A DNA stretch of 63,052 nt from Clostridia bacterium (GTDB lineage: Bacteria > Bacillota > Clostridia > Oscillospirales > Acutalibacteraceae), in contig JAFODS010000010.1 of the NCBI GenBank assembly GCA_017380575.1, forward strand, positions 1-63,052, read 5' to 3'. The position numbers and the translations under genes are program-made. Below, piece after piece: positions 52,995 through 61,732 of this stretch; positions within the stretch are counted from its first letter, which is position 1, and each line of letters opens with the position of its first letter. The notes beneath the pieces were generated by a model. The model was not told where the DNA came from. It saw nothing but the letters and a program-made list of their open reading frames with translations, and did no database searches.

Positions 52995-55609
52995 GCTTTG
53001 CATATCCCGAGCAGGAAAACAAAGCTCTCCGTAATATCTCCTTTGAGGTGAATCAGGGTGAATTTCTGATTCTTTGCGGTCCGTCAGGCTGCGGCAAATC
53101 AACACTTCTGCGTCACCTTAAGTCCTGCCTTACACCTCACGGTGTAGTTAACGGTGAAATCCTCTTCGACGGCAAACCGCTGAAAGATGTTGACGAAAGA
53201 ATACAGGCACAGGAAATCGGATTTGTGCTTCAGTCTCCCGAAAATCAGGTGGTAACCGATAAGGTATGGCACGAGCTTGCCTTCGGACTTGAAAGCCTCG
53301 GGCTTGATACGCCGACTATCCGCCGCCGTGTGGCAGAGGTTGCAGCATTCTTCGGTATTGAAAATTGGTTCTATAAGAATGTAACCGAGCTTTCAGGCGG
53401 TCAGAAACAGCTTCTCAGCCTTGCTTCGGTTATGTGTATGAATCCGAAAATACTTGTTCTCGATGAACCTACGGCACAGCTTGACCCTATTGCCGCTTCT
53501 GATTTCCTCGCTCTTCTTGGCAAAATCAACCGTGAGCTCGGTATAACGGTTATTCTTACCGAACACAGACTTGAAGAAGCTTTTCCGTTTGCAACAAGAG
53601 TTATTGTTATGGAGAAAGGTGAAATTATCAGTGATAATTCTCCCGAAAAAGTTGGACTTCATCTTCGTCAAAAGGATAACGGAATGTTCCTTGCTATGCC
53701 GACAGCAATGAGAGTGTGGTCAGGTGTTGAAACAAATCTTCCTTGTCCTCTGACAGTCCGTGACGGTAGTGAGTTCCTGTCTGAAAGAAGCAAAGAAAAA
53801 GCACTTCTTCCCCTTGAAAGGGAAAAAGTGCATACATATACTGACGAAATAACTCTTGAGTGTGATGAAATATGGTTCAGATACGAAAAAGACCTGCCTG
53901 ATGTTATAAAAGGCTTTTCTCTCACTCTGCACAAGGGTGAATTTTATGCAATTCTCGGCGGTAACGGTGCAGGTAAAACAACAACGCTGAAAGTAATTTC
54001 GGGACTTCGCAAGGCTTACCGAGGTAATGTAAAAGCAAACGGAAAAGTCGGAATGTTACCACAGAATCCGCAGGCGCTTTTTGTAAAAAGAACTGTGCGG
54101 GAGGATTTATATGAGGCTCTCAGTAATGTAAAAATCTCAAAGAAAGAAAAGGATGAGCAGGTTTCCCGTGTAGTTGGTCTTTGCTCGCTGACTGACTTTC
54201 TTGACCGACATCCATATGATATTTCAGGCGGTGAACAGCAAAGAACCGCACTTGCAAAGGTTCTTCTTACCGCACCCGATATAATTCTTCTCGATGAACC
54301 GACAAAAGGCTTTGATGCAGAATTCAAAGTAACATTTGCAGATATTATCGGTAAGCTGACAAATCAGGGCGTAACCGTGCTTATGGTCAGCCATGATGTG
54401 ACCTTCTGTGCAGAATATGCACACAGATGCGGTATGTTTTTTGACGGTAATCTTGTCGCAGAAGGCACTCCCCGTGAGTTTTTCTCAGGAAACAGCTTCT
54501 ATACTACTTCTGCAAACAGAATGGCAAGGCATATTATTCCCGAGGCGGTAACGGTTGATGAAATCATTGCGTGCTGTGGCGGAGAAATCAAGAAAAAAGA
54601 AAGTACGGATGAAATAACACCTTTGCCCGAACCTGCCCCGAGAAGTGTAAATTTCAAGCCTGAACCGCTTAAGCTATGGCGAAAAATTCTTGCTGCAGCA
54701 TCAGGGCTTGTTTCATTAGCTGTGTTTTTCTATGCAACAGGAATTACCGATTTATCAGCACTTATAAATTCTTCGGGCATAAGTGAAGCGGGTAAAAACC
54801 AATTATGGCTTTACGGGATTTTGTTTGTTGCTCTTACCGTGTTTATGATTGCAATCGGAAGACGGAGCGAACCGCCGCTTATAGTGCAGACACCGAAAGA
54901 AAAACGGAACTTAAGCAAGCGGACAATTGTGGCATCTGTTGCTATATTGCTCTTTATTCCTCTGACAATATTTGCAGGAATTTTCTATCTCGACAACCGA
55001 CAGTATAACATTGTCGCACTGCTTGTGCTTTTAGAGTGTATGTTGCCGTTTATTCTCGTGTTTGAGGGCAGAAAACCTAAGGCAAGAGAGCTTGTAACGA
55101 TTGCCGTGCTTTGTGCAATCGGAATAGCAGGCAGAAGTCTTTTCTTTATGCTTCCGCAGTTCAAGCCGGTTCTTGCGCTCACAATAATCGCAGGTGTTGC
55201 TTTCGGCGGAGAAGCGGGATTCCTTGTAGGAGCCGTTACAATGCTTCTTTCAAATATGCTGTTCTCTCAAGGGCCGTGGACACCGTGGCAGATGTTTGCG
55301 ATGGGTATTATAGGTTTTCTTGCGGGTGTTCTTTTCAAAAAAGGATGGCTTCGCAGAACACGGGTTTCACTTGCCGTTTTCGGTGCGTTTGCCGCTGTTG
55401 TTATTTACGGCGGAATAATGAACCCGGCATCAATGCTTATGTATTCGTCACAGACAATAACAGTTAAAGCCTTGATGGCATATTACATTTCGGGTCTTCC
55501 TATGGACCTGGTACACGGCTTCGGAACTGTAATATTTATTATGCTCGCTGCCGAGCCGATGCTTGAAAAAATGGACCGTATCAAAGTAAAATACGGGTTG
55601 GTTGAGTAG
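52967..55609 (+). CDS. Fused ECF ATPase-ATPase-S component
   Basis: This 880-residue protein fuses the ECF subunits that are normally separate. ABC domain 1 (about 1-245) has GPSGCGKST (about 37-45), LSGGQKQ and ILVLDEPTAQLD. ABC domain 2 (about 295-520) has GGNGAGKTT (about 330), SGGEQQRT and IILLDEPTKGFD. A linker leads to an S-component-like membrane part (about 575-880) with seven or eight helices and the typical ALTIIAGVAFGGEAGFLVGAVTMLLSN (in parts). ATG 52967 follows AAAGGAGGAG. With the upstream EcfT it makes a complete importer from two polypeptides. Substrate by context and riboswitch is a corrinoid. Confidence 0.92.
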   Translation: MENFSFRNVSFAYPEQENKALRNISFEVNQGEFLILCGPSGCGKSTLLRHLKSCLTPHGVVNGEILFDGKPLKDVDERIQAQEIGFVLQSPENQVVTDKVWHELAFGLESLGLDTPTIRRRVAEVAAFFGIENWFYKNVTELSGGQKQLLSLASVMCMNPKILVLDEPTAQLDPIAASDFLALLGKINRELGITVILTEHRLEEAFPFATRVIVMEKGEIISDNSPEKVGLHLRQKDNGMFLAMPTAMRVWSGVETNLPCPLTVRDGSEFLSERSKEKALLPLEREKVHTYTDEITLECDEIWFRYEKDLPDVIKGFSLTLHKGEFYAILGGNGAGKTTTLKVISGLRKAYRGNVKANGKVGMLPQNPQALFVKRTVREDLYEALSNVKISKKEKDEQVSRVVGLCSLTDFLDRHPYDISGGEQQRTALAKVLLTAPDIILLDEPTKGFDAEFKVTFADIIGKLTNQGVTVLMVSHDVTFCAEYAHRCGMFFDGNLVAEGTPREFFSGNSFYTTSANRMARHIIPEAVTVDEIIACCGGEIKKKESTDEITPLPEPAPRSVNFKPEPLKLWRKILAAASGLVSLAVFFYATGITDLSALINSSGISEAGKNQLWLYGILFVALTVFMIAIGRRSEPPLIVQTPKEKRNLSKRTIVASVAILLFIPLTIFAGIFYLDNRQYNIVALLVLLECMLPFILVFEGRKPKARELVTIAVLCAIGIAGRSLFFMLPQFKPVLALTIIAGVAFGGEAGFLVGAVTMLLSNMLFSQGPWTPWQMFAMGIIGFLAGVLFKKGWLRRTRVSLAVFGAFAAVVIYGGIMNPASMLMYSSQTITVKALMAYYISGLPMDLVHGFGTVIFIMLAAEPMLEKMDRIKVKYGLVE

Positions 55610-55669
55610 GAGTTATAAATAAAATAAGTTGTTTATTCCTCAGAAAAACTTTTAGAGACGGTTGTTCTG

Positions 55670-55957
55670 TTGTCCCAACGCAAAGCGGACACACATATCG
55701 ACATAAAACTTGACCTTTCAGAGCTTGATATAACTGCCGCTGAAACCAAGGCAACATATCAGGAAATCAAGGATTATGTGCTAGAGAAGTACGGTCTTAA
55801 AGTTTCAACTCTTTATATTTCACAGGTAAAAACCAAGTGTGGGATTATTGAAAGAGAATGCTATAACAAAGGCGAAGGTAAAAACCGTGTACCACAGTGT
55901 CCTAAAGAAAAAGAGGATGCTATTATGGATGCTTTAAAGTATTTCAAAATGATATAA
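55670..55957 (+). CDS. Small conserved protein, often labelled as an rRNA methyltransferase-associated domain
   Basis: This 95-residue frame uses a weak TTG start with no clear ribosome-binding site. The sequence KLDLSELDITAAETKATYQEIKDYVLEKYGLKVSTLYISQVKTKCGI matches, from memory, a short protein common in clostridial mobile regions that is often annotated as a 23S rRNA uracil methyltransferase piece. It contains no methyltransferase motif itself. It may be intact as a small protein or be the tail of a lost gene. It ends before a terminator and stands at the edge of a region with two gene remnants. Confidence 0.55.
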   Translation: MSQRKADTHIDIKLDLSELDITAAETKATYQEIKDYVLEKYGLKVSTLYISQVKTKCGIIERECYNKGEGKNRVPQCPKEKEDAIMDALKYFKMI

Positions 55958-55967
55958 ATAAAAGTTC

Positions 55968-55995
55968 AACTCCCGTGGAGCAATCCACGGGAGTT
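55968..55995 (+). terminator. Terminator after the B12 operon region
   Basis: AACTCCCGTGGA (55968-55979) pairs perfectly with TCCACGGGAGTT (55984-55995) around GCAA. The T-run is weak. Confidence 0.7.
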
Positions 55996-56013
55996 TGGCA
56001 TTTATCTAATTAT

Positions 56014-56274
56014 TTAGGTGAAAAAGGAAACGATTCTCAATAAGTCAAATGGGAATTTTACTCCGCAGGCAATTTTTGTTCCGAAACTGACTGATGGTTG
56101 CGAATTGAAGTCGTCCGGCATATCGTAAATAACAACTGTTCTCCCGATGATTTCTTGTACTTTGAAGCGGTCTGAGGCTACACATTGATAAGTGCCACCG
56201 TTGCACCGTATCAACGGTGGAAGAGCACCTGCGTGCAACGGGCACTGCGAAAGCAGAAAGTTCGTCAGAAGCAT
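56014..56274 (-). pseudogene. C-terminal remnant of a Cu/Zn superoxide dismutase-family gene
   Basis: The 86-residue minus-strand frame reads CPLHAGALPPLIRCNGGTYQ, then RFKVQEIIGRTVVIYDMPDD and SFGTKIACGVK. This is the end of the Cu/Zn SOD (YojM-like) family: HAGDLPPL, ..IIG+TVVIH...DDF.TQPSGN.G.KIACG. The first two thirds, with the copper-binding histidines, are missing, and in the surviving part the usual His after TVVI is Tyr. No promoter or start is visible. It is a decayed fragment. Confidence 0.7.
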
Positions 56275-56335
56275 GTATGCAGGTCATAATGTAAAAATAC
56301 TATACATCACTAGAGCATAAAGTACACCTAAAACA

Positions 56336-56373
56336 AACCATCTCTTAGGGCATTCTTGCCTCAAGAGATGGTT
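56336..56373. terminator. Hairpin in the decayed region
   Basis: AACCATCTCTT..GGC (56336-56351) pairs with GCC..AAGAGATGGTT (56358-56373). It is an orphan terminator-like stem, probably left from a lost gene. A further stem, GAACTCTT/AAGAGTTC, lies at 56395-56422. Confidence 0.6.
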
Positions 56374-56422
56374 ATTCAATTATAATCACAATCCGAACTC
56401 TTCACCAATCGGTAAAGAGTTC

Positions 56423-56653
56423 GAATTATTTATTTCTGGCTGTTACGGACCATTAGGATGCCACTTTGTTTTCTTAAAAAAGATTTAAAATTAGCAATTC
56501 TTATTATTTTCAAAAAATATTTTCAGTTCGACAAACTCTTATTTGACATTATCACAACTGCTTGATTTCATTGGCAATCATAACCACGCTTTTTTCGTTG
56601 CTATCAATTTTTATGGTGCTGAGCGTTTGATATAGCGGTGTTGTTGCTACACG
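56423..56653. other. AT-rich spacer without a recognisable gene
   Basis: I see no credible coding region here. Scattered stop codons occur in all frames. It lies between the SOD and MATE remnants and is probably decayed coding sequence. Confidence 0.5.
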
Positions 56654-56758
56654 TTCGGTACAACTGGCATCTGGCTTGCTTGGCCTATCGGTTGGTCAGT
56701 TGCAACGGTTCTATCGGTGATGTTTTACCGGAGGGGTATATGGAGAAAATCGGAATAA
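56654..56758 (+). pseudogene. C-terminal remnant of a MATE-family efflux transporter
   Basis: A 34-codon frame ending at TAA 56756-56758 reads FGTTGIWLAWPIGWSVATVL then SVMFYRRGIW. This is the last membrane helix and basic end of MATE transporters (G.WLAWPIGW....L....Y..G.W). The same frame has a stop upstream (about 56633) and no start, so only the 3' end of the gene survives. Confidence 0.65.
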
Positions 56759-56818
56759 AGATTACACAATAAGATAACTAAGATAGTTTGTAATGATTTA
56801 ATATTCCAATAAATAATT

Positions 56819-56842
56819 GTCGCCCGAAAGTATCGGGCGACA
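56819..56842. terminator. Hairpin upstream of the hydrogenase operon end
   Basis: TGTCGCCCGA (56819-56828) and TCGGGCGACA (56833-56842) form a perfect 10-bp stem with a 4-nt loop. On the minus strand ATTATTTATT follows. Confidence 0.7.
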
Positions 56843-56867
56843 TAACTGCATTATCATAAATACAAAA

Positions 56868-56912
56868 CCTGCACGTTACATAACGAAGACAAAAAGATAT
56901 GTAATGTGCAGG
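56868..56912 (-). terminator. Terminator of the hydrogenase operon
   Basis: CCTGCACGTTACATA (56868-56882) pairs with TATGTAATGTGCAGG (56898-56912) with one G-U pair. It lies just after the stop of the group B hydrogenase gene; on the minus strand TTTTGTATTT follows. Confidence 0.75.
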
Positions 56913-56925
56913 AATTTATTTTTAA

Positions 56926-58347
56926 CTATTTCAAGATGGAAACCGCATCACTGATTGTTTTTTCAAGTGCTTCTTTTCCGTAGACATCAACTTGTGCTTT
57001 GTTCTTTTCTCCGTGAGTAAGACATCCTGCACCGCCGATACAACCGCCTGTGCAAGCCATACCTTCGATAAAGTTTGCATCAAGAACATTTTTACTCTTC
57101 TTAAGAAGGGCTGTTTTACAGGCTTCGATACCGTCACAGACAGCAGATTTTACTGTAAAATCAATCTTCTGTTCAGTCAGAGCCTGAACGACTGCATCAG
57201 AAAGACCGCCTGAACGTGCGAAAATTCTTCCGTAATAAGAAGCATTATCAAGTACATCTTCACCGAGAGTTGTGATATCAATATCCTTACTGTCATAAAG
57301 TGCCTGAAGCTCTTCAAAAGTAAGAACGGCATCAACGTATGGCTTGACTGTATCAAGCTGTGCTTCTGCTTTCTTTGCAGTACAAGGTCCTATGAACACG
57401 ACCTTTGCACCCTCGTCGGTCTCTTTGATGTATTTCGCAAGCATTGCCATAGGTGACAGATTGTGAGATATATGCGGAACAAGTGCCGGAAATGCTGACT
57501 TTATATACTGTACAAAAGCAGGACAGCAGGAGCTTGTCAAAAACTCTTTTTCGCTGAGCTCTTTTGCTTCGCTCATAGCTACCATATCTGCACCAAGAGC
57601 TGCTTCAACAACAGTGAAAAATCCGAGTTCCTTAAGGCCTGTAATTACCTGACCGAGTTTTGCATAAGTAAACTGGCTTGAAATTGAAGGAGCAACAACT
57701 GCATAGACCTTATATTTTTCATTATTCTGACTCTTTTTCAGAATGTCAATAACGTTGATTATATAAGATTTATCGTTGATAGCGCCGAACGGACACTGAT
57801 ATACACAAGCACCGCACTGGATACATTTGTTGTTGTCAATTTTTGCGGCATTATCGTCATTAATTGAAATTGCTTTGACTTTACAAGCAATCTGACAAGG
57901 ACGCTTACGGTTAACAATGGCAGCAAACGGACATACCTTTGCACACTGACCGCATTCAACACACTTTGACTTATCAATATGTGCAACGTGGTTATGGTCA
58001 AACGAAATCGCACCGCGTTTGCAAACGTCCTCACATCTGTGTGCAAGACATCCGCGGCATGAATCTGTTACCTCATAGCCGGCTGCAGGACATTCGTCAC
58101 AAGCGATATCGATAACCTCAATAACGTTCGGATTTTCCTTGTCACCGCCCATTGCAAGCTTTACACGCTCACCAAGGATTGCGCGTTCTTTATAAACACA
58201 GCAACGCATTGTTGATGTTTTACCGGGCACAATCTTCTGCGGAATGTCAAGAAGATTCTGAAGAAGTGTGTCGTTCCATGCTTCACGTGCTACCTGACGC
58301 AAAACCTTATATTTCAGATACTGTACTTTTGTATCAAACTTTTTCAT
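56926..58347 (-). CDS. [FeFe] hydrogenase, group B type
   Basis: This 473-residue iron-sulphur enzyme has an N-terminal region with CDECPAAGYEV and CRGCLAHRCEDVC, then two [4Fe-4S] ferredoxin motifs (CVECGQCAKVCPF, CIQCGACVYQCPF). The H-cluster domain has the L1 motif LTSSCCPAFV, L2 FIGPCTAKKAEA and L3 EGMACTGGCIGGAGC. These variants (IGPC in L2, extra cysteines at the N-terminus) fit group B, whose members are thought to work with ferredoxin; the direction of H2 turnover is not established. ATG 58347 follows AAGGAG. It is the last gene of the operon, 15 nt after the phosphatase gene. Confidence 0.92.
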   Translation of the reverse strand: MKKFDTKVQYLKYKVLRQVAREAWNDTLLQNLLDIPQKIVPGKTSTMRCCVYKERAILGERVKLAMGGDKENPNVIEVIDIACDECPAAGYEVTDSCRGCLAHRCEDVCKRGAISFDHNHVAHIDKSKCVECGQCAKVCPFAAIVNRKRPCQIACKVKAISINDDNAAKIDNNKCIQCGACVYQCPFGAINDKSYIINVIDILKKSQNNEKYKVYAVVAPSISSQFTYAKLGQVITGLKELGFFTVVEAALGADMVAMSEAKELSEKEFLTSSCCPAFVQYIKSAFPALVPHISHNLSPMAMLAKYIKETDEGAKVVFIGPCTAKKAEAQLDTVKPYVDAVLTFEELQALYDSKDIDITTLGEDVLDNASYYGRIFARSGGLSDAVVQALTEQKIDFTVKSAVCDGIEACKTALLKKSKNVLDANFIEGMACTGGCIGGAGCLTHGEKNKAQVDVYGKEALEKTISDAVSILK

Positions 58348-58361
58348 TATTTGCACACTCC

Positions 58362-59534
58362 TTAGAAATAACTTACTTTGATTCTTTTACCCATTTTTTT
58401 AAGAGCCTTTGAGAGCTCCTCAACAAGATTCATCTTGATGTTGAAATTAATGGGCAGATCGGGATTCTGATGAGCAGGGTTAATCGCACGACCTACGTAG
58501 AAGTTGATATCCGTAGCTTCTTCAAACAGAAGGCGGCAGATAAGCGATGCACCGTCTCGCTTGAAGCTCCAATGCTCATAAAAATTGTTTTCACCGAGGT
58601 AATCATTTGCGTACTCAACAACTTTGTTAACTGTAATTACGCCTTCCGTTACAAGGTCAACTCCCTCGAGTTCCGCTGTTGGAGGAACATCGCTCTGCTC
58701 AAATATAAGCGATGGTTTGAGAGGTTTTCTCAAGAATTTTGCGGCAATCGAGGAAGTTGTTCCTCCGCAAATAATGTGCTTTCCTTCCTTTGAGAAGAAG
58801 AGCGACATCATTCTGTCGGCATCGTCACGGTTTGACGGAGGTCCGAAGAGCATATTCATCGGAACTCTTTTTCTGATTCGCACAACACAAGCTGTTGCAT
58901 CGTCACCCGGCTTATGACCGTAGAGTTTATCACACTCGTCAACAAGCATTGTTGAAAGTGTTTTTGCCGTATATCCTGCAGGAACAAGAGTTTCTATGAA
59001 ATCGATGATATCCTCGCGTTTCCAACCAAAGTTGTATGACATACCGATTCCTGCGTGAGGGCAACCGTCACTCATCGCAACAAAAACATCGTTTTCCTGC
59101 AAATTAATAACAGATTTGAATATCTTTTTACCACCGATATTCATTTCTGTTTTTGGGTAATCCCAATTCTTTTCATCACGGATTATAATCGCGTGAGGAT
59201 TATCGTACTGAATAAGCTCGGCAGTACGGTTATTCTTGAGATGAATGATGGTAAATGTTGAATACGCAACACCGCGCACCGAACAAACGGGCAATGTTGC
59301 TGCGATTGTTTCAACACATTCCTCAAGAGATAAGCCCTCTGCGAGCATTGTTGATATAATTTTTGAGGTAAGCGTAGAAAGAATGCTGGCTTTTACACCG
59401 CTTCCCAAACCGTCTGAAAGAACTATGACCATAGAGTCATCGCTGGGCTCAACTATATCAACGTGGTCTCCGCAAAGCTCTTCACCGTGATGATTTATAC
59501 TTTTATATCCGATATCAGCACATAAATCATTCAT
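58362..59534 (-). CDS. PP2C/SpoIIE-type serine phosphatase linked to the sensory hydrogenase
   Basis: This 390-residue protein has an N-terminal PP2C domain (about 1-225) with GDHVDIVEPSDDSMVIVLSDGLGSGVKAS, VAMSDGCPHAG and KPGDDATACVVRI, which hold the metal-binding aspartates. The C-terminal 165 residues form an uncharacterised alpha/beta domain (IICGGTTSSIAAKFLRKPL). It overlaps the sensory hydrogenase gene by eight bases. PP2C phosphatases beside HydS-type hydrogenases are thought to carry the redox or H2 signal onward by protein dephosphorylation; the target is unknown. Confidence 0.88.
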   Translation of the reverse strand: MNDLCADIGYKSINHHGEELCGDHVDIVEPSDDSMVIVLSDGLGSGVKASILSTLTSKIISTMLAEGLSLEECVETIAATLPVCSVRGVAYSTFTIIHLKNNRTAELIQYDNPHAIIIRDEKNWDYPKTEMNIGGKKIFKSVINLQENDVFVAMSDGCPHAGIGMSYNFGWKREDIIDFIETLVPAGYTAKTLSTMLVDECDKLYGHKPGDDATACVVRIRKRVPMNMLFGPPSNRDDADRMMSLFFSKEGKHIICGGTTSSIAAKFLRKPLKPSLIFEQSDVPPTAELEGVDLVTEGVITVNKVVEYANDYLGENNFYEHWSFKRDGASLICRLLFEEATDINFYVGRAINPAHQNPDLPINFNIKMNLVEELSKALKKMGKRIKVSYF

Positions 59535-61206
59535 TGGTTATTGACTCCTTCAGCTTTGCAAGAGCAATTTTTGTTTCTGCGGCTGTTTCACCGAGAAGTG
59601 AAGCAATTTCCTGAACGATACGCATCTGCTTTTCAACAACCTTGTCCGCAACCTCAACGGTCTGCTTACTGATATTGTCCTTTCTTTCCTTCGCGTACTG
59701 TTCATCCGTTACATCACGCATAATTCCGACAAGCAGTCTTGAATCACGGTCGTAAACGATTGTCTGCTCGACATAACGCTTATATTCTGCAAGGTATACA
59801 CGCTCGTTGCGGATTTCCCTGCCTGTATCGCGAACCTTCATAAACGGAACAGGATCAAGAATTCTGATAACCTGAGTTCCGAGAACATCGGATGCATAAC
59901 GGATATTCATAATCTCTCTTGCAGCCTTATTGATCTGCTGAACCTCGAGCTGATCGTTAAGAACAATAAGTCCGTTGGGAGAGCTGTTAACGATTGTATC
60001 AGAGAAGCTTTCTGCTTTATCCTTAAGGAACGGAAGGCACATTGAGCTTTCCGCTTTACCCTGAATGATAGCAATTGCTTTTTCACGGCAGGTGTTGTAA
60101 CCGCATGAACCGCAGTTAAGCTCCTGTGAGGGCTTGAATTTACCCATCTGACGAAGAGCACTGTTGATTTCCTGCTCTGAAGGTACAGGTAAACGCTGTT
60201 CGATAAACTCAAAATGCTTTTTCAATTCAATTGCCTTCGGCTGTGAAACCTCAAAATCCTTTGCACCTGCGTATTTTGCGATAGCGATATAATCCTTGAC
60301 TGTTTCAGTATGGTGATACTTTTCCATAACCGGACCGCCCATACAGCTGCCGACACAGGCTGACATTTCGATAAAGCAGTTATGAATCTTTCCGCTTTCA
60401 ATGTCTTTGAGTGCGGCAATACAGTTTTCAACACCGTCAAGAGCGAGATATGTATATCCCGGATTTTCGTGAGTCATTGTCTTAAGCACACCACCCGTTG
60501 TCGGGAAGAAGCGTGCACGTGAGCAGATGTCATTATCTGTTTCCTGCTCAATCTCAATATTTTCTGCTTTTAACCATTCGGTTAATTCTTCAAAAGTAAG
60601 AACTGCATCAACAATACCCTCATAATGCTCTGCTTCGTCCTTTTTCGCAACACAGGGACCGATAAATACAGTCTTTGCATTCTGATATCTCTGCTTGATA
60701 TCGTTACAATGTGCCTGCATCGGAGATACAACATCAGCAAGATAAGGAAGAGCTGACGGATAGTGCTTCTGGATGAGAAGATTGATTGAGTGACAGCAGG
60801 AGGAAATGATGATATCCCTCTCCTCTTCATCAATCATTCTTTCGTATTCAGTTTTAACGATCGTTGCACCGATTGCAGTTTCTTCAACATCATAGAAGCC
60901 AAGCTTTTTAAGTGCTTTACGCATTGAATTGATTCCTACACCGTCATAGTTTGCAATAAAAGACGGAGCAAGCGAAACAATAACAGGATCGCCCGACTGA
61001 AGGAGCACCTTAACCTTCTCTGTTTCGTCAACAATCTCCTTTGCATTCTGCGGACATACAACAAAGCACTGACCGCAGAGAATACACTCGTTACCGATGA
61101 TGTGCGCCTGATTGCCTGAAAAACGGATCGCCTTTACAGGACAGTGGCGGATGCATTTATAACAGTTTTTGCAGTTTGATTTTTTAAGTGTCAGACAATT
61201 AGGCAT
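59527..61206 (-). CDS. Sensory [FeFe] hydrogenase with PAS domain (HydS-like, group C)
   Basis: This 559-residue protein has two N-terminal [4Fe-4S] motifs (CKNCYKCIRHCP, CILCGQCFVVCP). The H-cluster-like domain has ISSCCHSIN as L1, FIGPCVAKKDEAE as L2 and IEMSACVGSCMGGP as L3. A further four-cysteine cluster motif (CGSCGYNTC, plus a later Cys) follows at about 365, then a PAS domain (about 400-510) and a helical end. The altered L1 and the PAS domain fit group C hydrogenases, proposed H2 or redox sensors. It is encoded between two small ferredoxins and a PP2C phosphatase, so I infer that H2 binding modulates the phosphatase. Confidence 0.92.
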   Translation of the reverse strand: MPNCLTLKKSNCKNCYKCIRHCPVKAIRFSGNQAHIIGNECILCGQCFVVCPQNAKEIVDETEKVKVLLQSGDPVIVSLAPSFIANYDGVGINSMRKALKKLGFYDVEETAIGATIVKTEYERMIDEEERDIIISSCCHSINLLIQKHYPSALPYLADVVSPMQAHCNDIKQRYQNAKTVFIGPCVAKKDEAEHYEGIVDAVLTFEELTEWLKAENIEIEQETDNDICSRARFFPTTGGVLKTMTHENPGYTYLALDGVENCIAALKDIESGKIHNCFIEMSACVGSCMGGPVMEKYHHTETVKDYIAIAKYAGAKDFEVSQPKAIELKKHFEFIEQRLPVPSEQEINSALRQMGKFKPSQELNCGSCGYNTCREKAIAIIQGKAESSMCLPFLKDKAESFSDTIVNSSPNGLIVLNDQLEVQQINKAAREIMNIRYASDVLGTQVIRILDPVPFMKVRDTGREIRNERVYLAEYKRYVEQTIVYDRDSRLLVGIMRDVTDEQYAKERKDNISKQTVEVADKVVEKQMRIVQEIASLLGETAAETKIALAKLKESITNE

Positions 61207-61212
61207 TATCCG

Positions 61213-61470
61213 TTACTTCCCTTCGTTTAATTTCTTAAGTACATTTTCCTCAAAAAACTCTTTGAAGCTTTCTTTTGTTACGCCCGTGTAAATATCATCA
61301 TCGACCTGCAGGGTTACACCAATGCGATTGCACTTGCCGATACAGAAACTGCCGGCAAGCGCAACCTCGTCTTCAAGATGATAATCACTGACGGCTTTCT
61401 GCAGAAGCTCCACGATTTCGGGCGAACCCTTTAAGTGGCAAGAGCTGCCTACACAAACCTGAATCAGCAT
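61213..61470 (-). CDS. Thioredoxin-like [2Fe-2S] ferredoxin (NuoE/HydC type)
   Basis: This 85-residue protein has the thioredoxin-like ferredoxin cysteines at CVGSSCHLKGS (Cys6 and Cys11) and FCIGKCNRIGV (about 43-47), the four ligands of one [2Fe-2S] cluster, as in the NuoE/HydC family. It is a stand-alone version. It starts one base after its paralogue and lies six bases before the sensory hydrogenase gene, suggesting that it passes electrons to or from that protein. Confidence 0.88.
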   Translation of the reverse strand: MLIQVCVGSSCHLKGSPEIVELLQKAVSDYHLEDEVALAGSFCIGKCNRIGVTLQVDDDIYTGVTKESFKEFFEENVLKKLNEGK

Positions 61471-61471
61471 A

Positions 61472-61711
61472 TTATACCTTTTCCTTTACGTTCTTATTAA
61501 AGAATTCTTCTACTGTTTCGGGAGTAACTGAGAAGAAATCATTATCTACTGTTACACAGACACCCTGCTGGCATTTACCCATGCAGAATGTACCGCCGAG
61601 TTCAACCTTATCACCGAGATTGTTTTCCTTGATAAGATACTGAAGCTGTTCAACTACTTGACGTGAACCTTTAATATGGCATGAGCTACCGATACATACT
61701 GTAATTTTCAT
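61472..61711 (-). CDS. Thioredoxin-like [2Fe-2S] ferredoxin, tandem paralogue
   Basis: This 79-residue protein is clearly related to its downstream neighbour: CIGSSCHIKGS (Cys6, Cys11) and FCMGKCQQGVCV, with four probable [2Fe-2S] ligands and one extra cysteine. The two genes are separated by one base. Tandem copies may have diverged for different partners in the hydrogenase operon. It belongs to the same NuoE/HydC-type fold. Confidence 0.88.
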   Translation of the reverse strand: MKITVCIGSSCHIKGSRQVVEQLQYLIKENNLGDKVELGGTFCMGKCQQGVCVTVDNDFFSVTPETVEEFFNKNVKEKV

Positions 61712-61732
61712 TATCTTGTTCTCCTTATATGA

